Source of the DNA: Dyella sp. 2HG41-7
GTDB lineage: Bacteria > Pseudomonadota > Gammaproteobacteria > Xanthomonadales > Rhodanobacteraceae
Assembly (NCBI RefSeq): GCF_021390675.1
Contig: NZ_JAJEJV010000004.1
Location: 2,976,001 to 3,040,000, forward strand
DNA length: 64,000 nt
Direction: 5' to 3'
Under the pieces are notes generated by a model. The model ran no database searches, had not been told where the DNA came from, and saw nothing but the letters and a program-made list of their open reading frames with translations. Positions 50,657 to 60,439 of this stretch are shown piece by piece. Numbering within the stretch: the stretch's first letter is position 1; the number at the start of each line of letters is the position of its first letter. The translations under genes and the position numbers were made by a program.

Positions 50657-51385
50657 TCAATTCTCCCGCCAGTGGTCGGCGGCTTCCGCCTGGGCCTGAA
50701 TCAGGTCGGCGTCGTCGCGGATCACGCGCGGGACCAGCACGCGCGGTTCGATCGAAACAGGTTCATAGATCACACGCTTCTGCTCGGGGTCGTAGCGCAC
50801 TTCGACGTTGCCGATCAGCGGGAAATCTTTGCGGAACGGATGGCCGACGAAACCGTAGTCGGTCAGGATGCGGCGCAGATCCGGGTGACCGTCGTAGATG
50901 ATGCCGAACAAGTCGAACGACTCGCGTTCGAACCAGTTCAGACCCGGCCAGATATGCACGAGCGACGGCACCATCGGAAGACTGTCGTCTTCGCAGAACA
51001 CGCGCACGCGCACGCGCTGGTTGAGTTCGATCGAAAGCAGATGGACGACGGACGCGAAGCGACGCGGAATCGACACCAGACGCGGACGATCCGCCCACGT
51101 GAAACGACCTTGCGCTTCGCCTTCCACGCCACGCGAGAAACCGGTGCCGGACACGTCGGTGGTGTCCCATTCGGTCTGGCCGTAGCCGAGATAGTCGACG
51201 CCGCACAGGTCGACCGCTTCGGAGAAGCGGAATCCGGCTTCGTCGCGCAACGCGGTGGCGACGGACAACAAGTTGGAAGCGGCGACTTCCGCCGTGGTCT
51301 GACCATGCGAAACGGTGATTTTCACCATATCGCCAAATCGCGCGGAGAGGCGCTCGGCCAGCGAGTTCAATTGTGTATCGCTCAT
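50657..51385 (-). CDS. nuoC: NADH-quinone oxidoreductase subunit C
   Basis: 242 residues, the 30-kDa homologue. The family signature [22 protein letters not shown] and the following [13 protein letters not shown] are present. An insertion between about 90 and 120 ([17 protein letters not shown]) makes it somewhat longer than many homologues. The start at 51385 follows the nuoB stop after 11 bases. Confidence 0.95.
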   Translation of the reverse strand: MSDTQLNSLAERLSARFGDMVKITVSHGQTTAEVAASNLLSVATALRDEAGFRFSEAVDLCGVDYLGYGQTEWDTTDVSGTGFSRGVEGEAQGRFTWADRPRLVSIPRRFASVVHLLSIELNQRVRVRVFCEDDSLPMVPSLVHIWPGLNWFERESFDLFGIIYDGHPDLRRILTDYGFVGHPFRKDFPLIGNVEVRYDPEQKRVIYEPVSIEPRVLVPRVIRDDADLIQAQAEAADHWREN

Positions 51386-51396
51386 GACGACGCCTT

Positions 51397-51954
51397 TCAG
51401 GAACGCGCGATGGTGCTGGTACGACGGATCTTCTTTTGCAACTGCAAAATGCCGTGAATCAACGCCTCGGCCGTGGGCGGGCAGCCCGGCACGTAGATGT
51501 CTACCGGAACGACACGATCGCAACCGCGCACCACGGAATAGGAGTAGTGGTAGTAACCACCACCGTTAGCGCAGCTGCCCATCGAGATCACCCATTTCGG
51601 GTCGGGCATCTGGTCGTAAACTTTGCGCAGCGCGGGGGCCATTTTGTTGACCAGCGTGCCGGCGACGATCATCACGTCGGACTGGCGCGGGCTGGGACGG
51701 AACACCACGCCGTAGCGATCCAGATCCAGGCGTGCGGCGCCCGCATGCATCATCTCGACGGCGCAGCAAGCGAGACCGAAGGTCATCGGCCACATCGAAC
51801 CGGTGCGCGCCCAGTTCATCAGAGCGTCCACGCTGGTCGTCACGACACCGCGCTGAATAACGGGATTGTCGCCAGCCGGACGCAGGATGTCGTCCACCAG
51901 GTTCAACGGCTGCGGGTTGTGCATCACCCGATCTAAGGCGGAGATCACTCCCAT
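51397..51954 (-). CDS. nuoB: NADH-quinone oxidoreductase subunit B
   Basis: 185 residues, holder of the terminal N2 cluster. The ligands are the tandem Cys63-Cys64 ([13 protein letters not shown]), Cys128 ([21 protein letters not shown]) and Cys158 ([12 protein letters not shown]). ATG 51954 has AAGGGAG upstream and overlaps the nuoA end by ten bases. Confidence 0.96.
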   Translation of the reverse strand: MGVISALDRVMHNPQPLNLVDDILRPAGDNPVIQRGVVTTSVDALMNWARTGSMWPMTFGLACCAVEMMHAGAARLDLDRYGVVFRPSPRQSDVMIVAGTLVNKMAPALRKVYDQMPDPKWVISMGSCANGGGYYHYSYSVVRGCDRVVPVDIYVPGCPPTAEALIHGILQLQKKIRRTSTIARS

Positions 51955-52301
51955 TCCAGCGCTCCCTTCTTCCACACGTAAGCGAAACCGACCACCAGCA
52001 GCAGCAGGAACAGGCCCATTTCAATGAGCGCCACGATGCCGATGTGCTGGAACACCACCGCCCACGGAAAGAGGAAGGCAATTTCCAGATCGAAAATGAT
52101 GAAGAGGATGGCGAGGAGGTAATAGCGCACGTCGAACTGCATGCGCGCATCCTCGAAGGCCTCAAAGCCGCATTCGTACGGCGAGTACTTCTCTGAGCTG
52201 GGACGACGGGGTCCGACCAGCAGGCCGAGCACCACGAGGACAATTCCCATTCCGGCGGCAACGGCTAGGAACAGGAGAACGGGCCAATATTCGGCGAGCA
52301 C
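51945..52301 (-). CDS. nuoA: NADH-quinone oxidoreductase subunit A
   Basis: 118 residues, three helices. The quinone-gate loop carries the conserved Cys in [15 protein letters not shown], and helix 2 has [15 protein letters not shown] with the conserved Asp-Leu-Glu. It starts with GTG 52301 after GGAGGTAA. It is the first gene of the nuoA-N operon; all 14 genes are present in order. Confidence 0.95.
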   Translation of the reverse strand: MLAEYWPVLLFLAVAAGMGIVLVVLGLLVGPRRPSSEKYSPYECGFEAFEDARMQFDVRYYLLAILFIIFDLEIAFLFPWAVVFQHIGIVALIEMGLFLLLLVVGFAYVWKKGALEWE

Positions 52302-52437
52302 GGTTTAACTTACCTCCGCACTACATGAGTGCATCAGTGACCGTCGGGGCAAACGGTCCGGAAGTTCAAATCAGCGGGCTGCCAGCATGTGGATGCGGGC
52401 GCTCGACAATCCACGGGACGAGCCCGGGGATCACGAT

Positions 52438-52468
52438 ATTGTATCAGCGGGTACGGGTAGCCCTACAA
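52438..52468 (-). promoter_or_regulatory. nuo operon promoter (extended -10)
   Basis: Minus-strand TGATACAAT contains an extended -10 (TACAAT at 52438-52443). A weak TTGTAG at 52463-52468 could serve as -35 with a 19-base spacer. The nuoA leader would be about 130 bases. The rest of the 52302-52599 gap shows only the pilZ terminator. Confidence 0.5.
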
Positions 52469-52572
52469 GCCTTGTGTGGCGCACCATGGGGCATTTCTTG
52501 CAATAAATTTGCAGCGATCGATGCCTTTGGCACGATCCTTCGATGCAGCCACCGTCTTGACGCAGCGATTTT

Positions 52573-52601
52573 AGAAAAGCCAAGTCGAGCGATATCGACT
52601 T
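52573..52601 (-). terminator. Terminator after pilZ
   Basis: Stem AAGTCGA (52582-52588) with TCGACTT (52595-52601) begins within the pilZ stop codon. On the minus strand it is followed by GGCTTTTC, a modest T tract. Confidence 0.5.
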
Positions 52602-52953
52602 ACATGGTCTGCGTGGCGCGCTCGGAGCCAAGTGCCCCCGCGAGCAGCGATTCAATTCGGCCGCGTGCGGCTTCACCATCGCTCGAATCGTTGAATTGCA
52701 CGCCGATGCCGGCCGTACGGTTACCTTGCGCGCCGATCGGGGTGATCCACACCACCTTGCCGGCCACCGAGAGCCGCTCGCTTTCGTCGATCAAACTGAT
52801 CAGCAGAACCACCTCGTCGCCCAGCGAGTAGCGCTGCGCGGTGGGGGCAAACAGGCCGCCATGCTTGAGGAACGGCATGTACGAGTTGTACAGCGACGCC
52901 GTGTCCTTGAACTTCAGCGAGATGATGCCCTGGCGGGCGGCGACCGGGTTCAT
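52600..52953 (-). CDS. pilZ: Type IV pilus assembly protein PilZ
   Basis: 117 residues, the same length and layout as Xanthomonas PilZ: ARQGIISLKFKD, YMPFLKHGGLFAPT, RYSLGDEVVLLISL, AGKVVWITPIGAQGNRTAGIGVQF and a C-terminal end with TQTM. This class has a PilZ fold but lacks the RxxxR motif that binds cyclic di-GMP. It acts with PilB and FimX-type proteins in pilus biogenesis. ATG 52953 is preferred over an upstream extension. It lies downstream of holB as usual, but with a PIG-L gene between. Confidence 0.9.
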   Translation of the reverse strand: MNPVAARQGIISLKFKDTASLYNSYMPFLKHGGLFAPTAQRYSLGDEVVLLISLIDESERLSVAGKVVWITPIGAQGNRTAGIGVQFNDSSDGEAARGRIESLLAGALGSERATQTM

Positions 52954-53056
52954 GCCTACTCCTGTCGTGCGGCGCTGTCGGCGAATGACGAGGGTACATC
53001 GTAACCACCCCACCCTGCCCACGCAAAGGTTTGCGCGACAAAGCGCGAGCCAATCC

Positions 53057-53968
53057 TCACACGGCCTGCCAGCCCCAATGGTCGAAGATCCAGGGGGAAG
53101 GCCAATCCAGATGGAGCTTCACAAAGACAGGCCCTTCGCTCACGCCTCGCAGTCGATAGGCGCCGTCCGCATCCCGATCCAAGGGCGCATCCCCCCAGGA
53201 CCCATCGCGAACACCCGATGGCGTGGCGACCAGCAAGCGCAACCAGCGCCGCAAGGACATGGGCGGACGCCAAGGCAACTTTCCACTGCCAACCGCACCA
53301 TCGACCACGGCATAACACTCGGCACCGCTCGCCAAGCGATGCATGCGTTTCCCGCTGAGCGCCATTTGCGTCCGGTGTTCGGCCAAGGCCTGCAGCTTGC
53401 GCTCTTGCTGTTCCGGTATGGGATCGATCGATAGCGGATAGGCCGACGTATCCGCCGCGCCATGCACGGGGTAAGCCCATAGCGTGGGCGCGGGATGCAT
53501 ACCCGCCAGCGCCAGGCGACACAATACGTGCGCTGCGCCGTGATCCGGGTGACTGTCCCGCAACGCGGGGCAACAGATCAGGTTCGGTTGAAAGGTCTGC
53601 ACGGCGGCGCGCAATGCCGCAACGGATCCAACGAAGTCGTCGCCAAGGCGCGCCGTTATTTCCATGTCCTGCCAACCCAATGGGTGCAGCGCGGACGCAG
53701 CGGCGCCTAATTGCGCCAACGCGCGCATTACTTCGTCGCGTCGCCGAATGCCCCACCGTTTGCGTGCGGCAGCATCGATGATAAATCGGCGCTCCATGTA
53801 ACGCTGCGGCCAAGGATTATTGTCGCCGTCCGTCATCAACAGAACGCAGACCGCTCCGCCCGCGGCCAAAACCTGTTGCAGCAAGAGACCGCAACCGATC
53901 GTTTCGTCATCCGGATGCGGCGCGACAACCAGCAGACGGGTTTGCGCCGACACGGACGACGATGGCAT
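53057..53968 (-). CDS. PIG-L family deacetylase
   Basis: 303 residues of the LmbE/PIG-L zinc deacetylase family, which removes acetyl groups from N-acetylglucosamine-type substrates. LLVVAPHPDDETIGCGLLL holds the HPDD zinc motif, and SHPDHGAAH gives the third His ligand region. The C-terminal 90 residues after AECYAVVDG are not part of the core domain. The start overlaps the holB stop in TGATG, so the two are coupled. The substrate is unknown; neighbouring genes suggest no glycan pathway. Confidence 0.85.
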   Translation of the reverse strand: MPSSSVSAQTRLLVVAPHPDDETIGCGLLLQQVLAAGGAVCVLLMTDGDNNPWPQRYMERRFIIDAAARKRWGIRRRDEVMRALAQLGAAASALHPLGWQDMEITARLGDDFVGSVAALRAAVQTFQPNLICCPALRDSHPDHGAAHVLCRLALAGMHPAPTLWAYPVHGAADTSAYPLSIDPIPEQQERKLQALAEHRTQMALSGKRMHRLASGAECYAVVDGAVGSGKLPWRPPMSLRRWLRLLVATPSGVRDGSWGDAPLDRDADGAYRLRGVSEGPVFVKLHLDWPSPWIFDHWGWQAV

Positions 53969-54903
53969 CAACGCCAGCGCCCCAGCAATTCCAGCAACAT
54001 CAGATCGCCACGCAACGGACCGCGCAATGCTTCGCGCGTGCGATTGGCTGCGTCGTACCACGCCGCCAACTCTTCGCCGCTGAGCACGCTGGACAGTGGC
54101 GCGGATTGCGTGGTCGTACGCGCGCGAATTTCATCGGCAACGGCTTGCGCTGCAAACCATAGGCGTTGTTCTGGCGCGTCATCGAGCCAGCGCTTGCTCA
54201 TGGTCATGGCATCGCCACGACCGGACGCGAGCGCGGCGAGATCTTTGCGAACGTCTTGGCGCTGCGTCAGCGCCCCCTCTTCCGCCCACTTACGCGCAAG
54301 ACCGGGATTGCCGCCCGCCGCGTCCAGCGCAACTTGCGCATCTTTCACGCCGAGGCTCTTTAGCCACGCCAACGATGCCTCTTTCGAGGGCAATTGGAAA
54401 TCGATGCGCTGGCAACGGCTGCGAATCGTCGCCGGCATACGCCATGGCGCATCGGCCACCAGAATCAGCATCGTTTGCGTGGCTGGCTCTTCCAACGTCT
54501 TGAGCAAGGCGTTCGCCGCAGCGTTGTTCATGGCGTCGGCGGGATCGATGCTGGCGATTTGCCAACCACCGAACTGACTGGCCGTCGCCAGGCGCGCCGA
54601 GAGCTCGCGTATTTGATCGACCACGATGTCCGAACGCTGCACGCCGTCTTTGCGCAAACCGAAGCTCAGCGAAACGTAATCGGGATGCGTGCCGGCGTCG
54701 AGCAGCAAGCAACTGCGGCACGTGCCGCAGGCATCGCCATCGTTAGGATGTTGGCAAAGCAGCCCGCGCACAAAACGGCGGAGAAAATCGCGCTTGCCCA
54801 AGCCCTGCGGTCCGCACAACAACAACGCATGCGGCAACGCATCGCGTTGGCGGCGTGCTTGCAGACGCGTCCAAAGCTCGGCGTGCCACGAAGGAATGCT
54901 CAT
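53968..54903 (-). CDS. holB: DNA polymerase III subunit delta'
   Basis: 311 residues of the clamp-loader family. Walker-like LLLCGPQGLGKRDFL near residues 26-40, zinc-binding cysteines in CQHPNDGDACGTCRSC, and SARLATASQFGGWQIASIDPAD are typical. The IIa-type sensor ALLKTLEEPA is conserved. ATG 54903 overlaps the tmk stop by four bases; a 119-residue upstream extension is the shadow of tmk. Confidence 0.94.
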   Translation of the reverse strand: MSIPSWHAELWTRLQARRQRDALPHALLLCGPQGLGKRDFLRRFVRGLLCQHPNDGDACGTCRSCLLLDAGTHPDYVSLSFGLRKDGVQRSDIVVDQIRELSARLATASQFGGWQIASIDPADAMNNAAANALLKTLEEPATQTMLILVADAPWRMPATIRSRCQRIDFQLPSKEASLAWLKSLGVKDAQVALDAAGGNPGLARKWAEEGALTQRQDVRKDLAALASGRGDAMTMSKRWLDDAPEQRLWFAAQAVADEIRARTTTQSAPLSSVLSGEELAAWYDAANRTREALRGPLRGDLMLLELLGRWR

Positions 54904-55535
54904 GCTGCGGCCTCGAACAAATGTTCCGTCGCGGCGATCGCGGCTTGCAAAACTTTGTCGGGAGATGCGCTCGCGTCGATGACGCGGAAACGCTGCGGTT
55001 CGTTTTGCGCACGCGCACGATAGGTTTCGCGTACACGTTCGAAAAATGCGTCCGCTTCCGTTTCGATCCGATCCGCCGCGCCACGACCCGCGGCACGCGC
55101 GCGCCCCGTCGACACAGGCAGATCGAGCAGCAAGGTCATATCCGGCTTCAAACCGGCGCACGCCCAACGCTCCAGTTCGGCAATGCGTTCCATCGGTTGC
55201 CCGCGCCCACCGCCTTGATACGCGTAGCTTGCATCGACGTAGCGATCGCACAACACCCATTGCCCCGCGTCCAGCGCCGGTGCGATGCGTTCGCGCACCA
55301 ATTGCGCGCGCGCCGCAAACATCAGCAGCAGTTCGCTCTCTGCGCTGATCGACGAATGCGCCGGATCTAGCACGATCGCGCGAATCGATTCGCCCAATGG
55401 CGTGCCACCGGGTTCGCGAACTTGCAACAGCGTTACGCCTCGCGCCACCAAATGGTCGCGCAATCCGGCGAGCAAGGTGCTCTTGCCCGCGCCTTCGCCG
55501 CCTTCCAGTGAAATGAAACGTCCGCGTTGCGTCAT
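54900..55535 (-). CDS. tmk: Thymidylate kinase
   Basis: 211 residues. It phosphorylates dTMP to dTDP. P-loop FISLEGGEGAGKSTLLAGL, REPGGTPLGESIRAIVLDP and the DRYVDASYAYQGGGRG substrate loop are intact. It overlaps mltG upstream and holB downstream by four bases each. Confidence 0.96.
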   Translation of the reverse strand: MTQRGRFISLEGGEGAGKSTLLAGLRDHLVARGVTLLQVREPGGTPLGESIRAIVLDPAHSSISAESELLLMFAARAQLVRERIAPALDAGQWVLCDRYVDASYAYQGGGRGQPMERIAELERWACAGLKPDMTLLLDLPVSTGRARAAGRGAADRIETEADAFFERVRETYRARAQNEPQRFRVIDASASPDKVLQAAIAATEHLFEAAA

Positions 55536-56572
55536 TTGCAGTGCTTCAGTTGATAGCAGGCGACATTGCGATTTTGTTCGTCCAACGTGCTGGCGAAAAT
55601 GTGTGTACCGTCGCCGCGCGCTACGAAATAAAGCGCATCGCCCGGCGCGGGATGCAACGCCGCTTCGATCGCAGGCTTACCAGGCATGGCGATCGGCGTC
55701 GGCGGAAGGCCGGGACGCGTATAGGTGTTGTACGGCGTATCGGTCGTCAGATCGCTTTTGTGGATATTGCCGGTGTAACTCGACCCCATGCCGTAGATTA
55801 CGGTCGGATCCGTCTGCAGCAACATGTTCTTTTGCAGACGACGAACAAAGACGCCAGCGACCCGCGAACGCTCGTCGGCGCGACCGGTTTCTTTTTCGAT
55901 AATCGACGCAAGGATTAACGCGTCGTAAGGCGAATGGAGCGGCACATTAGGATCGCGTTGCGCCCATAGCGAAGCTAGCGTTTTCGTCATGGCCTCGTGC
56001 GCGCGACGAAGTACGTCCAGATCGCTGTCGCCTTTTACGTACGCATACGTTTCCGGCAAAAAACGGCCTTCGGGTTTCTCGCCCGGCGCACCGAGTTTTT
56101 GCATGATCGCTGCGTCGTCCAGACCATCCGTATCGTGTTTCAGCTTGTCAGCTTTCGACAGCGATTGCAGCACGTCGCGAAATGTCCAACCGTCGACAAT
56201 GGTGACATTGCGCTGCATCACTTTGCCTTGCGCCATGTTATCGAGCAGCTGCTCCGGCGTAATGCTGGGCGTGACGGCGTATTCGCCAGCATGCAGTCGA
56301 CCGGCGACGTGCATGCGCTCGGCCAACAGCCGCCAATAGAACGGCGCGGAGGTGGTCAATCCTTCGGCGCGCAATTGGTGCACGATGTCCTTGAAACTGG
56401 TGCCGCGCCCGATATCGATGCTCTCGCCCGTCGCGCTAACGCGCAGCGGCGTCACGGCAAACCGGTTGAAGTCGCGCCAGAACCAACCCGCAGCGGCGAC
56501 GAACGCCACTAACAGGACGAACAGCACGAACCGCCCAAACGCGCGACCGTGTTGATTACCGCTACGATTCAT
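55532..56572 (-). CDS. mltG: Endolytic murein transglycosylase MltG
   Basis: 346 residues. One N-terminal membrane helix (FVLFVLLVAFVAAAGWFW) anchors it in the inner membrane, with a LysM-like then a YceG catalytic domain in the periplasm. ILASIIEKETGRADERSRVAGVF contains the catalytic Glu and LQTDPTVIYGMG is diagnostic. It cleaves nascent peptidoglycan strands. It is the middle gene of pabB-pabC-mltG-tmk-holB, overlapping pabC by four bases. Confidence 0.95.
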   Translation of the reverse strand: MNRSGNQHGRAFGRFVLFVLLVAFVAAAGWFWRDFNRFAVTPLRVSATGESIDIGRGTSFKDIVHQLRAEGLTTSAPFYWRLLAERMHVAGRLHAGEYAVTPSITPEQLLDNMAQGKVMQRNVTIVDGWTFRDVLQSLSKADKLKHDTDGLDDAAIMQKLGAPGEKPEGRFLPETYAYVKGDSDLDVLRRAHEAMTKTLASLWAQRDPNVPLHSPYDALILASIIEKETGRADERSRVAGVFVRRLQKNMLLQTDPTVIYGMGSSYTGNIHKSDLTTDTPYNTYTRPGLPPTPIAMPGKPAIEAALHPAPGDALYFVARGDGTHIFASTLDEQNRNVACYQLKHCK

Positions 56573-57384
56573 GCCTGCTCCATCGGGAAACCCAGTTCAC
56601 GCCAATGCCGCTGCACCGCGCGGACGACTGGGCCGGGAGCGTACACGGTATCGCCCACGGCCTGAACCGGCAGAATGCCGCGAACGCTGGAACTGAGAAA
56701 GAGCTCGGAGGCGCCCAGCGCTTCGTCGATCGGTAGATCCCGCACCCGGCAACCCGGAAACGCGCCCAATATCGCCGCGCGGGCTACGCCGGCCACACCG
56801 CAGCGATCCACCGATGGCGTGGTCAGTTCGCCGTCGATCATGGCGAAAAGATTGGCCGACGTCGCCGACACGACGTGCCGACGGCTATCGCAAACGAGCC
56901 CCTCGGCAAACGACGGATCGGTCCATTCCACGCGAGCTAGTACCTGCTCCAGCCGATTGAGATGTTTGATGCCGGCCAGCAGCGGTTGATCCGCCAGCGT
57001 CGTTTCGCAGCGATACAATCGTATGCCGTCGATATAAAGATTTGCCGATATCGCCGGCATCGGAAACGCCGCAACAATGCGGGTAGGCAAGGTTTCATCG
57101 GGCAACGCATAACCCCGCTGACCCACGCCGCGAGTCAGGGTAAGTCGCAGCACGCAACGCTGCAGATTCCCGACAACCGTTTGCGCCTCTTGCCATAGCA
57201 ACGCGCTATCCGGAGGCGGCATGCGCAAGCGCTCGCAACCGATCGCCAGGCGCTGCATATGCCTCGCCCACAAAGGTGCGACTTTGCCTTCGAAGCGAAT
57301 CGTCTCGAAAAGACCATCGCCGTAGCTCAGCCCACGATCGAGCGCTGAGACGCTCTCGCGCAGCTGGCCGTCGATCAGCATCAT
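56569..57384 (-). CDS. pabC: Aminodeoxychorismate lyase
   Basis: 271 residues of fold type IV PLP enzymes. It releases pyruvate from aminodeoxychorismate to form 4-aminobenzoate for folate. ALDRGLSYGDGLFETIRF at 15-33 and the PLP-lysine region LLAGIKHLNRLEQVLARVE are conserved. Its ATG overlaps the pabB stop in TAATG. Confidence 0.92.
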   Translation of the reverse strand: MMLIDGQLRESVSALDRGLSYGDGLFETIRFEGKVAPLWARHMQRLAIGCERLRMPPPDSALLWQEAQTVVGNLQRCVLRLTLTRGVGQRGYALPDETLPTRIVAAFPMPAISANLYIDGIRLYRCETTLADQPLLAGIKHLNRLEQVLARVEWTDPSFAEGLVCDSRRHVVSATSANLFAMIDGELTTPSVDRCGVAGVARAAILGAFPGCRVRDLPIDEALGASELFLSSSVRGILPVQAVGDTVYAPGPVVRAVQRHWRELGFPMEQA

Positions 57385-58733
57385 TAGCCGGCCGCTCCCA
57401 GAGCGCGCAACATGCCACGCGCCTTCGCACGCGTCTCGTCCAATTCTTTGACGGGATCGGAATCGGCCACGATGCCGGCGCCGGCGCGCAAACTCACGTC
57501 ATGGTCGTGCAAGGTGAGTGTGCGAATGAGGATGTTCAAATCCAGATCGCCGTTGCGATCCAGGTAACCCAAGGCGCCGGTGTAAGCGCCGCGTGGCGCA
57601 TCCTCGAGCGATGCGATGATTTCCATGCAACGCACTTTGGGACAACCCGTGATCGTGCCGCCCGGAAACGTCGCTGCAATCACCTGCCCCGGCGTCACGC
57701 CATCGCGTAATTTTCCGCGCACGTTGGAAACGATGTGATGCACATGCGCGTAACTTTCCACGACCATCAGTTCGTTCACTTCGACCGTGCCCGGTTTGCA
57801 GACGCGGCCGAGATCGTTGCGCTCCAGATCGATCAGCATGACGTGCTCGGCGCGCTCTTTCGGATGCGCCGTTAGTTCACGAATACGCGCCAGCTCATCG
57901 TCGCCGGCCACGCGTGGCCGCGTACCCGCAATCGGACGCGTTTGCGCCACGCCGCGCCGCACTTCGATCAAGCGCTCCGGCGAGGAACTGACCACGGCCC
58001 AATCTTTTTGCTGCAGCAATCCTGCGAAGGGCGCGGGATTGGCGCGACGAAGCGCGGCGTAAAGACTGGCGGCCGTTGGCGCTTTGGCAAATTTCGCACG
58101 CCAAGCACGCGACAGATTGGCCTGAAACAAATCCCCCGCATGCAAATGCTCGTGAATGCGCGCTACGCCATCGAGAAACAGCGATGGCGTGTCTTCGTCG
58201 ATGGCCGATGGGGTCGCTAACGATGGAATCGTCGGCGACTGTGCAAGGTCCGCCTCCATCGTATCGAGCCATGCATCGTGCCCTGCCTCCGCCACCAACA
58301 CGGTACGCTCGCGCAAGTGATCGACGATGATGGCGGCCGGACAGCGGATCGCCAACGCAACGGGCAGAATCTCCGAATGATGCAGGTGCAACGTCGGCTC
58401 GATTTCCGCAGCAAGCTCGTAAGCAAGCAACGTCACCCAGCCGCCGTGAAACGGAAGTCCATCGTCGGCGCCGTAGGGTAAACGCTCGGCATGCCACGCA
58501 GCGTCCAGCGCATCGAGAAATCGGCCAGAGTGCACACGTCCATCGGGTTCGTGGACAAGGCCGTCGGACGTCAACGTGAGCGTTGACTGCGGAAACGCAA
58601 ACAAAATGTCGTAACGCGCGTGCGCGCTACTGCGCGTAACGCTTTCCAACAATGCGGGATAGCGCTCCGGACATGCAGCGGCCGGCGCGAGGAGATCGCG
58701 CCGGCCGGCAAGAGTACGAGTTGCGCAGGTCAC
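57384..58733 (-). CDS. pabB: Aminodeoxychorismate synthase component I
   Basis: 449 residues of the chorismate-utilising enzyme family. It joins chorismate and ammonia on the way to 4-aminobenzoate. FQANLSRAWRAKF, SSSPERLIEVRRG, TRPIAGTRPR, LIDLERNDLGRVCKPGTVEV and FPGGTITGCPKVRCMEII are the standard blocks. The GTG start at 58731-58733 lies two bases from the end of repeat copy 2 and has no Shine-Dalgarno. Without the element it would overlap the fabF stop as TAGTG. The component II gene (pabA) is not in the window. Confidence 0.93.
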   Translation of the reverse strand: MTCATRTLAGRRDLLAPAAACPERYPALLESVTRSSAHARYDILFAFPQSTLTLTSDGLVHEPDGRVHSGRFLDALDAAWHAERLPYGADDGLPFHGGWVTLLAYELAAEIEPTLHLHHSEILPVALAIRCPAAIIVDHLRERTVLVAEAGHDAWLDTMEADLAQSPTIPSLATPSAIDEDTPSLFLDGVARIHEHLHAGDLFQANLSRAWRAKFAKAPTAASLYAALRRANPAPFAGLLQQKDWAVVSSSPERLIEVRRGVAQTRPIAGTRPRVAGDDELARIRELTAHPKERAEHVMLIDLERNDLGRVCKPGTVEVNELMVVESYAHVHHIVSNVRGKLRDGVTPGQVIAATFPGGTITGCPKVRCMEIIASLEDAPRGAYTGALGYLDRNGDLDLNILIRTLTLHDHDVSLRAGAGIVADSDPVKELDETRAKARGMLRALGAAG

Positions 58734-58735
58734 TA

Positions 58736-59003
58736 GGGATGCTCTGACAATGCTACGCAGGCGTCACCGGCTTTGTTCGTTCGCAGGCCACAGGACCATC
58801 GGCGAAGGCAGACTGGCTGTCTGTCGAGACGATGGGCCGAAGGCACGCGGACGGACAAAGCCGGCCCGTAGGGTGATGTCCAGAAGGCTCGCAGGCTGCG
58901 CCGCGCGGCTTGAACAGACGGCCAGTCTGCCCTGCGCCGCGCAACACACCCTGCGAGCCTTCTGGACATCATGCCGCCTACGTAGCATTGATCAGAGCAT
59001 CCC
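58736..59003. repeat. Dispersed palindromic element, copy 2 (268 bp, inverted)
   Basis: Reverse-complement version of the element at 5391-5659. The outer ends GGGATGCTCTGA are flanked by TA on both sides, consistent with a 2-bp target duplication. Inner parts of the terminal repeats differ from copy 1 but still match each other (one base apart). Module 1 arms are at 58874-58893 and 58952-58971. Module 2 arms include CTTTGT (58771-58776) with ACAAAG (58855-58860). It fills the whole fabF-pabB gap, touching both genes. Confidence 0.87.
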
Positions 59004-60241
59004 TAGATGCGACGGAATGCGATCGTACCGTTGGTACCGCCAAAGCCGAACGAGTTGGAGATGGCGATATCGATCTTCGCCTCGCGCGCCGTGTTCGCCA
59101 CGAAATCAAGATCGCAGCCTTCACCCGGTTCATCGAGATTGATCGTCGGCGGCAACACCTGATCGCGCATCGCGAGGATGGTGAAGATGGCTTCCACGCC
59201 GCCCGCCGCACCCAGCAGGTGTCCGGTGGTGGATTTGGTGGAGCTCATCGCCAACTTGTACGCGTGATCGCCGAACACGCGCTTGGCTGCCAGCACTTCG
59301 CCGAGATCGCCCAACGGTGTGGAGGTGCCGTGCGCGTTGATGTATTGCACGTCGGACGGATTGATCTGACCGTCGCGCAGCGCCGAGTCCATGCAGCGTC
59401 CCGCACCTTCGCCGCCCTCGCTGGGCGCGGTGATGTGGAAAGCGTCGCCGCTCATGCCGAAGCCGACCAGCTCGGCGTAGATTTTCGCGCCGCGCGCTTT
59501 GGCGTGTTCGTATTCTTCGAGCACCAGCACGCCGGCGCCGTCGGACAACACGAAACCGTCGCGATCCTTATCCCAGGGACGGCTCGCCTTGGTGGGTTCG
59601 TCGTTGCGCGTGGACATCGCCTTGGCCGAGCAGAAGCCCGCCATCGCCGTGCCCGTGGTCGCGAATTCGGAACCGCCGGCCACCATCACGTCCGCGTCGC
59701 CGTACTGAATCATGCGCATCGCCAGACCGATGTTGTGCGTGGCGGTGGTGCATGCAGTGACGCACGCGATGTTCGGACCTTTGAGACCGAACATGATCGA
59801 CAGATTGCCCGACACCATGTTGATGATCGAGCTGGGCACGAAGAACGGCGACACGCGTCGCGGACCTTTTTCGTGCAAATCGATGGAGGTGTCTTCGATG
59901 GTATTGAGGCCACCGATGCCGGCGCCCACCGCCACGCCAATGCGCGGCGCGTTGGCTTCCGTAATTTCCAATCCGGAATCGCGCAGGGCTTGCGTACCCG
60001 CGGCGATGCCGTAGTGGATGAACGGGTCCATTTTTTTGACATCTTTCGGGGCGATCCACTGCACCGGATCGAAATCGCGCACCTGACCGGCGATGCGCGT
60101 GGCATACGTCGATGCATCGAAGTGCGTAACGTTGCCAATACCACTGACGCCCTTGAGGATGTTGTTCCAGGCGGTGGCGATGTCGTTGCCGACCGGCGAG
60201 ATGATGCCCATGCCGGTCACTACCACACGTCGTTTGCTCAT
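59003..60241 (-). CDS. fabF: Beta-ketoacyl-ACP synthase II
   Basis: 412 residues, elongating condensing enzyme. Catalytic Cys164 ([14 protein letters not shown]), a His in [11 protein letters not shown] and another in [35 protein letters not shown] is the normal start. It follows acpP after 198 bases with a terminator-like hairpin between. The TAG stop shares its TA with the boundary of repeat copy 2. Confidence 0.97.
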   Translation of the reverse strand: MSKRRVVVTGMGIISPVGNDIATAWNNILKGVSGIGNVTHFDASTYATRIAGQVRDFDPVQWIAPKDVKKMDPFIHYGIAAGTQALRDSGLEITEANAPRIGVAVGAGIGGLNTIEDTSIDLHEKGPRRVSPFFVPSSIINMVSGNLSIMFGLKGPNIACVTACTTATHNIGLAMRMIQYGDADVMVAGGSEFATTGTAMAGFCSAKAMSTRNDEPTKASRPWDKDRDGFVLSDGAGVLVLEEYEHAKARGAKIYAELVGFGMSGDAFHITAPSEGGEGAGRCMDSALRDGQINPSDVQYINAHGTSTPLGDLGEVLAAKRVFGDHAYKLAMSSTKSTTGHLLGAAGGVEAIFTILAMRDQVLPPTINLDEPGEGCDLDFVANTAREAKIDIAISNSFGFGGTNGTIAFRRI

Positions 60242-60351
60242 GGATCGAATTCCTTGCTGGTTCGGGAAAGATCAGCCCTCAGGCATCACCTTCCGCAAAT
60301 CGCGATGCGCGCCGATCACGCAAACCATACGGGATCGGACGTTGCAAATTG

Positions 60352-60382
60352 CAGAAACGAAAACTGCGCCGAGATGGCGCAG
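60352..60382 (-). terminator. Terminator/attenuator after acpP
   Basis: Stem CTGCGCC (60364-60370) with GGCGCAG (60376-60382); on the minus strand TTTTCGTTTC follows. It would lower fabF expression relative to the very abundant acyl carrier protein. Confidence 0.65.
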
Positions 60383-60439
60383 CTTCCGATATCGCTACGT
60401 GGTGCAGGGGACGCGATGTGACTCGCCCCGCCACGAGGA

